Positions 1 through 11,370 of a stretch of 64,000 nt of DNA are shown in pieces (positions within the stretch are counted from its first letter, which is position 1; the number at the start of each line of letters is the position of its first letter). A model generated the notes under the pieces. That model did no database searches and had not been told where the DNA came from. It was given only the letters and a program-made list of their open reading frames with translations. The stretch is taken from contig OX388327.1 of the NCBI GenBank assembly GCA_947579605.1, forward strand, positions 9,783,122 to 9,847,121, in the 5' to 3' direction. The translations under genes and the position numbers were made by a program. This DNA comes from Athripsodes cinereus. Taxonomy: Eukaryota > Arthropoda > Insecta > Trichoptera > Leptoceridae.

Positions 1-314
1 GAAAACGATCATGAATATATTTTATATGGTGTTTGCATATTAATGTTGATAATAATGCAATTGAATAAGACGAAAATGGTGTATTTATCATTGATTTAGC
101 ATTGTCTCACTAATCAGGACAAAGTAATATTTATTGCTATTGTAAACTCTTTAATATCAAGTTTACAAAGTTCTTGATCATTTGTAAACAAGTAGATAAC
201 CTTATGAAATAATGTAGTAGAGTACTGGTACAAGAAATTGTAATGAAACGAGATATTTATCAATTCCATTTTTTTCAATTAATTCATTTGCGAACTGGCT
301 TTCGAGCGGCAAAT
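1..314. repeat. duplicated segment A, copy 1
   Basis: This 314-bp segment recurs almost base for base at 3067-3380 in the same orientation. No coding sequence was recognised in it. Right of copy 1 the sequence runs on to a foldback MITE; right of copy 2 it joins segment B. It is either a local tandem duplication or an assembly (haplotype) duplication. Confidence 0.85.
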
Positions 315-557
315 ATAAAGTTTAAAAATACATGAGAATAGAAGGTGTTGAAAACCAGTTCGAAAATTCGTAAGTCACAGTGGAATTATTAAATATCTTA
401 TTTAAATTTTTTTCACCAAGAATTTCGGTCGATAATTTGAATAAAATATTGTAGGATCAAATAGACACCAATCAGACCGTGTTTACATAATGCGAACACA
501 ATTCAAAAGAACTAAGGAACGTGTCTCAATCTTACGAGTTATGGACAGCGTGACCAG

Positions 558-768
558 CAGGGTTACTCTTGACAAAACTAAACACGATCTTAATCTAGTC
601 TTGATCTTGATCATACGACACACGAAGGGACTATGGTCAAAAACATCGCGCTACCGCTAACGCGCGATCGGTTTACGTGTATTTTTGGCCAATAGTCACT
701 TCGTGCGTCGTATAATCAAGATCAAGACTAGATTAAGATCGTGTTTAGTTTTGTCAAGAGTAGCCCTG
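558..768. mobile_element. foldback MITE (CAGGGTTACTC family), copy 1
   Basis: A palindromic non-autonomous DNA element of about 211 bp. It starts CAGGGTTACTCTTGAC and ends with the near-exact inverse (..GAGTAGCCCTG). The arms are about 80 bp and pair along nearly their whole length around a short centre. Near-identical at 32298-32490, with degenerate copies at 8950-9135 and 10948-11337. No ORF. No clear target duplication was seen, so the superfamily is unassigned. Confidence 0.85.
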
Positions 769-1097
769 CATATTTAGTATTTTCCACTTTTTTGGTAGAT
801 TTTGAGATACAGTGTCTAGTAGGTAGAATTTTTTTGGTATGTTTTGGTAGAATTTAATATTAAAATTATTAAATACTCGTTACTTTCATCGGATATTCGG
901 TAAAAGTACCTGGATATTGAATAATTCGAGTAAATTGAAAATGAGAAAATATTCTTTAAGAAAACCGAGAGGAGGTTTTGAAATATTTCAAATTCATATA
1001 CCATTTCGAAAACCTATAATCTCTGTTGCTACTGTTGATCTCTACAAATTTGTTCGCAATATATATTATTTTTCTGATATTTCTTTTATATTTTCAG

Positions 1098-1193
1098 AAA
1101 TCTGGGACAGTGATTGGACAGCGTGAGGGTCTCAGTAGAGACGATGTCGCCAAAATAAATGCCATGTATAATTGTAAAAATAAGTATGTATAA
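1098..1193 (+). CDS. astacin-family metalloprotease, last exon (partial gene)
   Basis: This is the terminal exon of a secreted zinc metalloprotease whose other exons lie left of the window. A polypyrimidine tract ending TTTTCAG precedes it. In phase 0 it reads KSGTVIGQREGLSRDDVAKI, then NAMYNC, a short basic tail and a TAA. This is the conserved C-terminal astacin segment (GQR.G.S..D...IN.MY.C); the final cysteine normally pairs with the Cys of the TCIKF region. It matches exon 6 of the plus-strand gene further right (GQRAGFGKNDVKSINAMYKC). No exon 5 (Met-turn) was found between position 1 and the acceptor. A GTATGT just before the stop could serve as a donor to a further exon, which cannot be tested here. 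Confidence 0.85.
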   Translation, partial: KSGTVIGQREGLSRDDVAKINAMYNCKNKYV

Positions 1194-1687
1194 TACTTTC
1201 TTCATTTTTACAATAAGTCCCTTATAAATATTTTTTTCTATCACTACATGCATTTTTGTTAATAATATGTACAATAATATCTGCTATGGATATATTTACT
1301 AGGGAAATCAATACCCTCTATAAAAACTTGCATCCATCATTGAGAGTGTTCCTATGCAATGAGATTGTATGAACGTACCTTATTTACTTATTAAGATTAT
1401 AGATTGTGTAAAAATGTATGTTTTTTGTATTTTATTAATTCATTATAATATATTTCTTATAATATATATTATAAACATATTGCATGACAAAGGCGTACCC
1501 AATGTTAGATGTCCCCACCCACTAGAAGTTAATTATTATTTTTTTTAAATAGTACTAAATTTGACATGAGAAAAGTACAATCGAAGCGGGCAGCAATTCA
1601 CTCGTAAATAAGAAAAAATAAACAACTCTTTATTGATGTTGATGTTCTTCCGAGTTAACATCTATAAATGAAGACCGCGAAAGCCTA

Positions 1688-1944
1688 CACTGAGTAAAAA
1701 CTAACGAAATTTCACAACGAATCATTGGTACGTACTATCATATTAAGACCAGTGATAGTACAAACGATTCATTAGTACGAATCTATAATATTAACTCTTC
1801 GCAAACAAATCATTCGTAAATTTACCAACGACTTGTTTGTTATAGGTTAATATTATAGATTCGTACTAATGAACCGTTTGTAACATCTCTGGTCCTAATC
1901 TGATAGTACGTTCCAATGATTCGTTGTGAGTATTTTTGTCAGTG
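1688..1944. mobile_element. CACTG-ended MITE, copy 1
   Basis: A 257-bp palindromic element with inverted ends CACTGAGTAAAAACTAAC and its complement ..GTATTTTTGTCAGTG, flanked by TA on both sides. The arms share about 100 bp (ACAACGAATCATTGGTACGT...). A second copy lies at 19922-20179 inside an intron of the plus-strand astacin gene. CAC..GTG ends with a 2-bp duplication suggest a CACTA/EnSpm-type non-autonomous element. No ORF. Confidence 0.8.
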
Positions 1945-1968
1945 TACAATAGTTAATAACTCTTTATT

Positions 1969-2223
1969 TGCCGCGTACAGACAGCTGGATGCGAACGTCA
2001 ATCATCAAGCATCAAGCAAAAATCTTAAATCTTTCGGCGAGAATTCGGAGCATTCTCCGAAGAAATACTCGAATAAATGCCTTCGTTACGTCTCATGGAA
2101 TGGAAACGAAGGCATTCATTCGAATATTTCTTCGGAGAATGCTCCGAACTGTCGCCGAAAGATTTAAGATTTTTGCTTGATGCTTGATGATTGACGTTCG
2201 CATCCAGCTGTCTGTACACGGCA
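1969..2223. mobile_element. palindromic MITE with GTACAGACAG arms
   Basis: A near-perfect foldback of about 255 bp. The left arm TGCCGCGTACAGACAGCTGG pairs with the right arm ending CCAGCTGTCTGTACACGGCA, and pairing runs through about 115 bp per arm to a short centre near 2095. Open frames on both strands here are shadows of the palindrome. The family is unassigned. Confidence 0.8.
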
Positions 2224-2391
2224 ATTGACAAATAAAATGCAAAACAACTGCAAAGTGAAACAATAGAATGCAAAGAGGTTGAGCAATCTCTTCGAGCGAA
2301 CCATAGAAGTCAGATCTAACATAATATACTGATAAAATGGTATCAAACTGATAAAGCTAGGAACTAGAAAAAGGATTGAAAGAAAATTAGG

Positions 2392-2684
2392 TTGGCTGTT
2401 AGAAATTGCCTGCGGGTAATAAACCCGTCATTTGTACCACTTAAAAAAATGTACAATAAGATTATTTTATTTATTTATTATTTTATTCAATCAGTAATTT
2501 TTTCTTAAATTGCTATCCCAAATTCAGGAGCTTCAAAGGTTCCAGATGTTAAAATGTTGATTATAATTTCTATTTCCAAAAAGAGCCTAGTCCTAAGTCG
2601 GACATTTTTTATCAAATTCTCTTACCAAATTTTACTGCGGTCCAAAAATATACTTGTAGTTATTTTGTTAAAAGACCAAATTAC
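2392..2684. repeat. duplicated segment B, copy 1
   Basis: About 293 bp starting TTGGCTGTTAGAAATTGCC, repeated at 3382-3675 with very few differences. Copy 2 directly abuts segment A copy 2, whereas copy 1 lies about 2 kb from A copy 1. The two copies diverge right after a shared ACCAAATTAC. Confidence 0.85.
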
Positions 2685-3066
2685 AATGCATTTGCATAAA
2701 GATTTCATTACAGTTTAAATAGCTTTTCAGTTAAAAAAGAATGAAATTAATTTAAAAAAAATAACATACATATCGTGCTCCCCGTGTCAATAAAAATTTA
2801 AGACTTTCAGGATAGGTCGTTAAACTGAAAATGCATTTTTATTGAGTAGACGTCTTTTTATTTATTTATTTATTTCTATCATCAACGGCATTTAGCCTTT
2901 TACTTTTTTTTACCATAAAATTTGAAAGATATCTATTAATGAAATTTAAAGTGAAAAATAACAGATGTTTTAATTAAATATATTAGCATAGGATGTGATT
3001 TTGTACAGAGGGTTATTTTTCATGTGTTTGTTTGAATGAACGATGTTTAAACAAACTAAGGGACAA

Positions 3067-3675
3067 GAAAACGATCATGAATATATTTTATATGGTGTTT
3101 GCATATTAATGTTGATAATCATGCAATTGAATAAGACGAAAATGGTGTATTTATCATTGATTTAGCATTGTCTCACTAATCAGGACAAAGTAATATTTAT
3201 TGCTATTGTAAACTCTTTAATATCAAGTTTACAAAGTTCTTGATCATTTGTAAACAAGTAGATAACCTTATGAAATAATGTAGTAGAGTACTGGTACAAG
3301 AAATTGTAATGAAACGAGATATTTATCAATTCCATTTTTTTCAATTAATTCATTTGCGAACTGGCTTTCGAGCGGCAAATGTTTGGCTGTTAGAAATTGC
3401 CTGCGGGTAATAAACCCGTCATTAGTACCACTTAAAAAAATGTACAATAAGATTATTTTATTTATTTATTATTTTATTCAATCAGTAATTTTTTCTTAAA
3501 TTGCTATCCCAAATTCAGGAGCTTCAAAGGTTCCAGATGTTAAAATGTTGATTATAATTTCTATTTCCAAAAAGAGCCTAGTCCTAAGTCGGACATTTTT
3601 TATCAAATTCTCTTACCAAATTTTACTGCGGTCCAAAAATATACTTGTAGTTATTTTGTTAAAAGACCAAATTAC
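3067..3675. repeat. segments A and B, second copies (joined)
   Basis: 3067-3380 repeats 1-314 and 3382-3675 repeats 2392-2684, both in direct orientation. The join falls at CGGCAAAT/GTTTGGCTG. The frame crossing segment B copy 2 is not conserved with copy 1 beyond the repeat, so it is not called as a gene. Confidence 0.85.
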
Positions 3676-3679
3676 GCTA

Positions 3680-5480
3680 AACACTCAGAAAAATTTATGG
3701 GTACGTCCTTGTTGCATGATATTGATACAATATGTAGAGATAGTCGGTAGCATGATGATATTGTCTCGACTTCCAGACGGGAGTTCCGACGTTCGAATTT
3801 CTCTCCCAGATATACTCCACCTTCACAATACAGAAGTGTGCTTAGTTACTATGAGGATATATTTAGGTATACTACAAACCTAGATGCATGCATATATAAC
3901 AGTTTAGAAAATATCTACATACCTAACTAAAGTATAAATATTTAACTAATATTATACATGCCAAAGTTGTTCCACTTTTAAAATCCATTTTATAATTAAA
4001 AAATATAGTTTTGTCACATTGGAGATTTTAAACGTGCAACGAATGAAATATTTATAGATATAATTAATAATATGTCGCCGCTCGATAGTTAAATTGGCCA
4101 CTAAATACACGGCTGGGCAGCTATACCTACCTAATTTAAATGTAGACGTTTACAATTGAATACCTATCTCCGTATCATTAAATCACAATGACATTCAATG
4201 TTCTGTCTGAACAAAAGCTAGCCCGATTGTTGAAATTTTGTTTGTTTATTTTGCATTGTGGCGCTAAGATCAACAAACATTGCGTCAAATGACCCAGCTA
4301 GACTTTTTTTAGCTTTTTAGTTAAATGCCGCCGTTTAATCGCTGCCTATACATTCAGTTAACTGGTTAATTCAATTACCGGGCGACGACACATTATATGC
4401 CAATATTACACAAAATAAATTCCCACTGAAACTTTGTCCAATACCGATCAGATTATCAAGTATTAGGATAACATAGCCCCAATCACCATACTTAGAATGA
4501 GAAACAAAGAATTATTGCTATCTAACTAGTAGCTAAGTAACAGCTTACAAACTTTCAAATTTATACCCGACTAAAATATTATTCTCAATAAATGTCGATT
4601 CATATACTTTACAAATGACAACATTTCAACTGTCGGTTTTATATATATTTGAGTAGGTGTACCATAAAAGAAATGTTTGTCAGTATGTTTTTGATATAAC
4701 CAGGTAAAACAAATAGTTTTGAGACTGAAATTTTGAGCCGATTAACTAAACATTGGACATGTTTAAATTAGTCGAACTTATAACCATACATTTTCTTTGT
4801 AAGTTCGGCTATAATACCTACTAAAGTACTAATTGCTGGGAGCATCATCTTCAGAATTGTAATTTTTGATTGCCTTTATGTAAATTATTTGCTCTTCTTT
4901 TGGAGTTTATTCATTTATACATATTTTTATGGAATTTAAATGGTATTTATTCATAGTTTTTTGTTTCAACTATTCTGACTGACTGCTTTATTAAGTTTGT
5001 TTTTGGTCTGTATTTGACTGAGTTTCATAATTACAATCGATCATTTATATAATTATGGTTTATCATGGCGCTTCTAAATTACTTATAATTTTAATTATAA
5101 TACCTTTCCCAATGCAACAATTTTACATTATATTATTAACTTAAAAACTAACCAATGCTTTACATTTTATCAAATATTAATCCTTATAAATCTAAAAACT
5201 CAAATTAAGTATCTTCATATAGAAACTAATACCATATAACAAATTAACAACAAAACTAAAAACATATAACAATAAATATAAAACTATAAGCATAACACTA
5301 AAACTATGTATAGTACATAACATTATTTTTTTAACGCGGAGACAGAATTACCATCCACACATCTCAACATTACACAACCAGATAAGTCTTCATTAGAGAC
5401 GAATGTAGAAGAAAAACCAAACTCGTTGCAGACCAATCCAATGGATTGTAACTTATTATATATATGTTCAAACACAATGA
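3680..5480. other. no gene recognised
   Basis: AT-rich DNA with short A/T runs and no frame longer than background. I see no splice-supported exon, RNA gene or terminal inverted repeat. A stretch near 5220-5330 recurs at about 6025-6130 (ATAACAATAAATATAA, GCATAACACTAAAACTATG), suggesting repeat-derived sequence. Confidence 0.5.
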
Positions 5481-5499
5481 CACAAAAACTTAACAGTAT

Positions 5500-5890
5500 A
5501 ATGCCGTGACAAATTCACCTATCCAGATATACGGGATATCGAAGGTTTAGGCTCGAAACGCGGGTTCAAAATACCAGCAATTGCCTAAAATATCTGTGTT
5601 CAAAAAATTTCTAATAACATTACAAGTATTTATTTGTATAAATTTACCGGTAAATCTAATTTTTGTAAAAGATTTCGGAGTTACCCCTGTAGCTGACATG
5701 ACTAAAGGTATTATATAAACGGACCTAGCATGCCAAATATTTTTTACTTCTCCTGCTAGTTCTGTATATTTACGTATTTTTTCAGTGACGGTCATTTGTA
5801 TAATATTATGCGCATTTGGGACAGCGATGTCTATATTGAATACGTAATTTTATTTTGTTTGTCATGTAATACTAGATCGGGTCTATTATG
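5500..5890 (-). pseudogene. R4/Dong-like LINE, restriction-like endonuclease remnant
   Basis: On the minus strand, two frames joined by a 1-base shift read RPDLVLHDKQNKITYS, then IDIAVPNAHNI, then TEKIRKYTELAGEVKNIW, SVYIIPLVMSATGVTPKSF and CNVIRNFLN. The PD...(about 12 residues)...ID.AVP pattern, followed by EK..KY..L..E...W and a PLV.SATG block, is the C-terminal restriction-like endonuclease region of R2/R4-type LINEs. The shift and a deleted stretch before CNVIRNFLN mark it as dead. The clade assignment comes from pattern memory; a protein search is needed to separate R4 from NeSL or R2. Confidence 0.55.
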
Positions 5891-6550
5891 ATATATGTAT
5901 TTGTATATCTGTTATAATTGTTTTATTATCATAGACGCTGTAATTTTGATTATCTATAAATAATTAATTATTATTAAAATATCAATTAATAAAACAACGA
6001 ACATGTATGTATGAAATATAATCTAAAACATATACCATATAACAAATTAATAACAAAAATAAACCAAATAACAATAAATATAAGGCTATTAGCATAACAC
6101 TAAAACTATGTTACATAACATTAAAATTAGTATTAAAACTATATTTAACATAATAACACGCTTGCAACCAAACCAAAATAACGTTCGAACTAAAAAAACT
6201 GGGTGGTTAAAAATAATTTGATAATTTTTTGATGATTTGAAGTTTTATTCCCAGGTTAGGAGGTGCAAGTCGGCCAGTTTTAAACCTCGGTTCAAGTATT
6301 CTGGAAGCCTTCGGAAGTTTATTTACGGGAAAGTGAAAATAAAAACCAAACAATTACCGCCATGAGAAAACCATAGACAGTAATAGACGATTGACTGTAT
6401 AATGTATACCATAATCAGTAATTTATTTTTGTATTTATTGAAAGTGTGATTGGAATATCATTATTTAAGTTTGATAAAACCATAAAACTTTAAAAAGAAT
6501 GTACTTTAAATGCCTGAAATTATCGCACAAGGCTTAGACAACTATAACTT

Positions 6551-7285
6551 CTATACTGTACCCGCAATCCTTATCCCAAGTGGGGTAGACAGAAAGAACG
6601 GAACGCCATATAAATCTAGCCTTACATACTTATTTCGTTTCATCTAATTCAAACAATTCCTCATACACGCACGTTAATTTCCCTTACTAACTCACGACCG
6701 TCTTTGAGAATTTGAACCACATGATCAAGCCACGTGGTTCTTGAACGGCAGCGCTCACTCACACCCCGTCTTTCAGATAAGTATATTTTTTTGATGATGA
6801 TGATGATGAATTGATGATTATGGATGATTTTGTTTTGACGCCGTTTAACAGTCCCTAGACCGTCTCAAGGGCGCCTATTATTTTTATTTAACTATTATAA
6901 AATTTTGAAAACACTTGTTATTTGTCACAAATTTGATTAAAATGCGAGAATTTTATGTGAGTTCCAATTGAAGGTATTATTAATTGTGACAAATATTATT
7001 CACTAACTCACATTTTTAAAATTGAAATTTTTAACTAGGTAGTTTAAAAATAATAACATCCAAAAATTTAACTTTACAAAACTATTAAAATTTAAAAAAA
7101 TGTACTAAAATTTTGTTAATTTGAACAATTATAAGATAATAATATTTAATTTTGAAAAATGAGACGTCAGAGGTTTCAGGCAGCTACTATCAGCGCCATT
7201 CACCGACCGACTATAAGTTTGCCATCCATTCATCATTCATTCGTTCCACATGTCCAAACCATCGTAACTTGACAAGACAAAGTCA
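6551..7285 (-). pseudogene. RTE-like LINE 3' end, minus strand, interrupted
   Basis: Minus strand 6551-6790 matches the C-terminal region of the RTE-like family seen intact-looking at 23870-24261 (SERRGV, RTTWLDH, ILKDGR), ending in GTACAGTATAG-type repeats. A further piece at about 7205-7285 reads LRWFGHVERMN, the segment normally just upstream. About 410 bp of unrelated sequence starting with a GAT-repeat separates the two pieces. No intact reading frame. Confidence 0.65.
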
Positions 7286-7289
7286 TATT

Positions 7290-8945
7290 ATTTAGTAATT
7301 GGAAAACATTTTGTTTAGCGAGTGTATTCGTATTTTCTTTACCGTAAAATTTATCGAGAAATACTCGGATCTCTATCACCGCATTCCATTCGAATGAAAT
7401 GTGAAATGAAATATCATGAAATACGAGCTTCAGTATAATGTAAATATTAATATTGCCTGTGGATATCTTGGATCGGGTTTCAATAGATCTTTCTTAATTT
7501 TCATGCTAAAGTATCTGAAGTTTCAATGAATATTAGATTCTTTGAAATTTATTGTTTAAACTTAAATAATGATATTTTAATTTATTATAGGATAAGGTTG
7601 TTTTTATATATATTATAAATTTAAAGTGTTGTCTTTTTATACAGAGTACCAGATGAAGGATGGAATGAAGCTGGAGTTTTTGTTGGAAGTAAAAAGTGAA
7701 GAGTTCTTCTACAATATTATTCATATATATTTTCGTCCATCTCATGATTTTTTTAAAGATCAGTTTGATATTTTGTGTTACGTAACTTTGCTTTTCATAT
7801 TTGTAATTTTTTTGAGTTAATTTGTTTTTTTTACAACCTATGCGTATAAGTTTTTCTCTTGCAAAATCTCTACTGTAGACCTGTGCGAAATCTAATTAAA
7901 GAAGTGAGAAAGGCGTCTTAACGCTTACGAATTGGCTCCAGGCTGGCTTAAGTGACCTAGTGTTTTGAGACGTATTTTTGCTGAATGTCACATAGTTCTA
8001 CAATTAAGATTTTCCAATTAGTTTTGTCATTCCCAGCCAAATGAAACAAAACTTAGTACCTACTTAAATTATTCAATAGATTTTTTAATTGATTCGTTTT
8101 TATTTTTATTTTATTTACGTTCTTCTTATAACCGATCAATTTTAGTAGACCTTTAACCTCAAACACGATGGATTTCCCAGGTTTCTGATTTGATACAGTA
8201 ATGTTTTTTATGCGATTTAAAAATTTAAAATGTAAGGGATATAATACTGGATATATACAATTGAAATTTTGCTGTCAAAATAGGCACTTCCCAACCCAAT
8301 TTCAATAATGATAATGAAAGAAACCAGCCATATAAAGTAATAAGTTCATGTTCCTCAAATGTAAAATAGCTGCAATAACATGAAATTTATTGGATACAAA
8401 AGATAAAATTGATCGAGCTTAGATAAGCAATCTTAAAGGATTATGCCCTAAGGGCGTTTTGAAGTATCGGGCCTTAGTTGTTCACTATTTTGGAACATTT
8501 ATCGAATTCAAATCGCAACTTCACAAAATGGTAAAATCATAATATTATATTTCATAAATGCACCTATATCTTATGCACCTAAAATATATTTTTTGCACAA
8601 ATTACATCAAAAAATCTTTCTCTTATAATATATTTTATGATTTCTCTAAGAGTGTATTGAGAATTCAATTTATTAACTAATTTAAAAAACCTACTATATT
8701 TTTACTTACTTTAACATTTTACTGATCTACTTTTTATTAATATTGTATTTCTTCATTTTTATATTTAATGTCGAATGTTCACCAAAGTACAAAATGATTG
8801 TAAAATTGTATAGTTTTAAGTATTTTATGTTAATTGTGTGTTATTTAATTAACTTTGTGATTTTTGTGTGCAATAATAAAGTGTTGAAATAATCAACTTG
8901 TTTTTATTTAATTTGCAACATTCTGAATCATAGCGTATCAGCAGG
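7290..8945. other. no gene recognised
   Basis: AT-rich intergenic DNA. Small frames near 7533-7820 overlap each other on opposite strands and have no splice context or recognisable domain. No TIR or RNA gene was identified. Confidence 0.45.
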
Positions 8946-8949
8946 TTAA

Positions 8950-9135
8950 CTTTTAACACAAGCTAAATACGATATTAATATTCTCTTTATCTTAATCCTA
9001 TGATGCCGAAAGTGACTATGGTGGAAAATAAGTGCATACCAATCTCGCGGTAACTGTAGCGTGGAATTTTTGACTATAGTCCCTTCGCGCGTCGTTTAAT
9101 TGAGATCAAGACAAGATTAAGATCTTGATTCATAT
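8950..9135. mobile_element. degenerate foldback MITE (CAGGGTTACTC family)
   Basis: The left arm retains ACACAAGCTAAATACGAT and GTGACTATGGT; the right arm retains GACTATAGTCCCTTCGCGCG and ATCAAGACAAGATTAAGATC. Order and spacing are those of the intact copies at 558-768 and 32298-32490, but both outer ends are lost. Confidence 0.65.
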
Positions 9136-10412
9136 AAGTTAAGATTTATTTCCATATTAGTTAGCATTTAACAATTAAGCCCCTGAAATGGAGAAACTCA
9201 CCCTTTTAGTCTGAAAAGTATTCAAAAAAGTTTTGATAAAAAAGCTGGTCTGATTGCAAGCAATTACACTTTTACAATAAACTGTTCTAGTTTGTCCTCT
9301 ATATTTTGACTAAGTGTTTTCTTTTCCATAGTTTGGATAACAAAACTCGCACCTCATTAGCACATAGTAAAGTTAATAAAATAAAGTATTTCATATAAAT
9401 TATTCAACATGAGGTTGAGCTATGCTATGCTCTGTTTTACTTTTAATCCCACTGAGGGGGTAAGCCATATCCAACCTTTTTCTAGGTGGGATGAGGGCAG
9501 CAACTACGGCCTAGGCTTATTACATGTTAAAACTCTGTATACATACAATACATACGTACACGAAACAATTAGTTTATTATTAATAAGAGTAGAATAAATA
9601 GTATAACATTTATAAAATTATTAAAAATTTTGAGCAAGATGACCAAGATAAAATCAAAGTGATATAAAAAATTACAAATATAAGATGTGAGTTAGTTAAA
9701 GTTCATAAATTAAGGTCAAATATAAATTAAGGTTGAAAGAGCGAATTGAGTAAGATATAAAAGAAATAGAAAAAAAACGCAAATATTAGTAAACTATAAA
9801 ACCCTGGCAGTGACGCAGTGACCTTTTCTTTTTCAACAGTTTTAGTTTGCACACTTTCCTACCATTTTCGAGTTCCTTAAGAGAAGCAAGAGCCCCCTTT
9901 AGTTCCCCTTTTGGGTACATTCATGCTGAGAGGACAATTTATGAGCACATTACAAAGAAAAAGAAAACGTTTTGAAAAATATGGTAAATTGGAGATTTTG
10001 GTAAGATTTTACTAAAAGTAAATAAAGACACTCTATATGATGGTCTTAAGATATAAAAATATACTAAAATAATTGATCGCTGAAAGACCAGAATACAAAA
10101 TCTTGGATGATTAATTTCTTGAGAACCTATTGTCAAGAACGCAATGGCAGTGGTTAGTGAGTATGATTGTAAGAATTCATCATTAAAAAAATTAATCACC
10201 ATTAAATGCCAACTCTAGAAATCAGATGAACAGTGACTGATATAGTTAAATTACACACAATTGGCTCCAACAATCTCTTCTGAAAAATATATTTCAAGTG
10301 GCCGTTTAAATAAATAAGAACTTTTGTTACAATGTAGATACTAAAAAGTAAAACAAAACTTTAATTAAAATGATTTTAAAACACTGTATAATTTCCAAAT
10401 TAAATTTATTCA

Positions 10413-10457
10413 CCTCAAACGTTTTCGCCAAGGCTTCTACTTGGCATCATCAGGAGG
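10413..10457 (-). ncRNA. hammerhead ribozyme-like motif (left arm)
   Basis: Minus strand: CCTC, CTGATGA, T, GCCAAG, loop TAGAAGC, CTTGGC, GAAA, ACGTTT, GAGG. Stem I is CCTC/GAGG, stem II is six perfect pairs, and stem III is the self-complementary AACGTT with no room for a loop. The predicted cleavage is after the UUU triplet just before GAGG. All core nucleotides of the family (CUGAUGA, GAAA, NUH) are present. A loopless stem III would favour cleavage as a dimer. Confidence 0.75.
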
Positions 10458-10518
10458 ACTAATTAGTTTAAGTTCAAATAAAATTAGTTTAAGTTCATTT
10501 GAACTTAAACTTATTAGT

Positions 10519-10563
10519 CCTCCTGATGATGCCAAGTAGAAGCCTTGGCGAAAACGTTTGAGG
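10519..10563 (+). ncRNA. hammerhead ribozyme-like motif (right arm)
   Basis: Plus strand, same design as the left arm: CCTC 10519-10522, CTGATGA 10523-10529, stem II GCCAAG 10531-10536 with CTTGGC 10544-10549, GAAA 10550-10553, palindromic stem III 10553-10558, predicted cleavage after 10559, stem I GAGG 10560-10563. The two arms therefore encode head-to-head ribozymes on opposite strands. Confidence 0.78.
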
Positions 10564-10947
10564 TGAATAAATTTAATTTGGAAATTATGCAGTGTTTTAA
10601 AATAATTTTAATTATAATGAATTTCCAAAGTGTTAACACAAAAACATTTGATCTATTAAACAATACTGTTACACAAATATTCGGAGAGCTTACGATATTC
10701 AATTCTATGTTCAAAGGCCATCCACTCGTTTACGAGTGATCAGAGAAGAGTTTAGGGTAGATATATTATAATATTTTTTTTCTGTTGTGGACAAATAACT
10801 ATACTCTAAGCCGTAAATTTATATTGGTTTACTATATCAGTAATGTCCAGGATTGCAATTGCTGCCTGAAGCAAAGCTTAGCAAATTGGTATAGGAATTT
10901 GAAATGTCTGACAGCTATCAAATGTGTGGACTTTTTTTAAGTCTCAG

Positions 10948-11337
10948 CAGAGCTACTCTTGACACAATCTAAACACGATTTTAATCTTGTGTTGATCCTA
11001 ATCCTACAGTCAAATCTCGGTTTTGCAGGGCAGTGTCGGACTATGAAATTTGTCGGATAGAGTTCTGCCTAAGATCCCCTATTTACCAGTCCGGATTTTT
11101 TTACAAACGAGTACCTTGTAGGTAATTTTACATGTTAAACATACTCTGAAGTATAAATCATACTTATGGTTTGTACTTCAGAGTATGTATAACATATTAT
11201 AAAATCATGTAAAATTAGCATGCCGGATTAGAGGGGAGCCGGATTACCGAGGATCGACTGTACTTCCTTCGCTCATCGTACGATTAAGATCAAGACAAGA
11301 TTAAAATTGTATTTAAATTGTGACAAGCGTAACCCTG
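10948..11337. mobile_element. foldback MITE with a nested Tigger-like MITE
   Basis: The outer ends (CAGAGCTACTCTTGACACAA... and ...TTGTGACAAGCGTAACCCTG) are a diverged copy of the foldback family at 558-768. Its centre is interrupted at 11007-11260 by a second element, so two insertion events are visible. Confidence 0.7.
11007..11260. mobile_element. pogo/Tigger-like MITE
   Basis: A 254-bp element with imperfect inverted ends CAGTCAAATCTCGG and CCGAGGATCGACTG, flanked by TA on both sides. Sub-terminal CCGGATTA/GTCCGGA motifs and the TA duplication are typical of pogo/Tigger-type mariner relatives. An internal short palindrome around ACTCTGAAGTATAA lies at about 11138-11195. Confidence 0.75.
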
Positions 11338-11370
11338 TTTTTCACAACTTTCGGAATGTTTCATTTAAAT

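Larger units (their letters stand above)
10362..10614. mobile_element. palindromic hammerhead-bearing element, copy 1
   Basis: An inverted repeat of about 250 bp. The left arm runs AATTAAAATG..AAAACACTG..CACCTCAAACGTTTTCGCC; the right arm is its near-perfect complement, with a small centre near 10490 (repeated AGTTTAAGTTCA). Each arm contains a full hammerhead-like core (see the two ncRNA entries). Arm ends share CAGTGTTTTA and a ..GAATAAA..TTGGAAAT.. block with the elements at 29883 and 53786, so the three form a family. Hammerheads are known in Penelope-like retroelements and in small retrozymes. Assignment to such a group is inference, since no protein-coding sequence is present. Confidence 0.75.

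Noticed and set aside
1969..2273. 80-codon ORFs on both strands
   Set aside because: They are mirror translations of a palindromic MITE.
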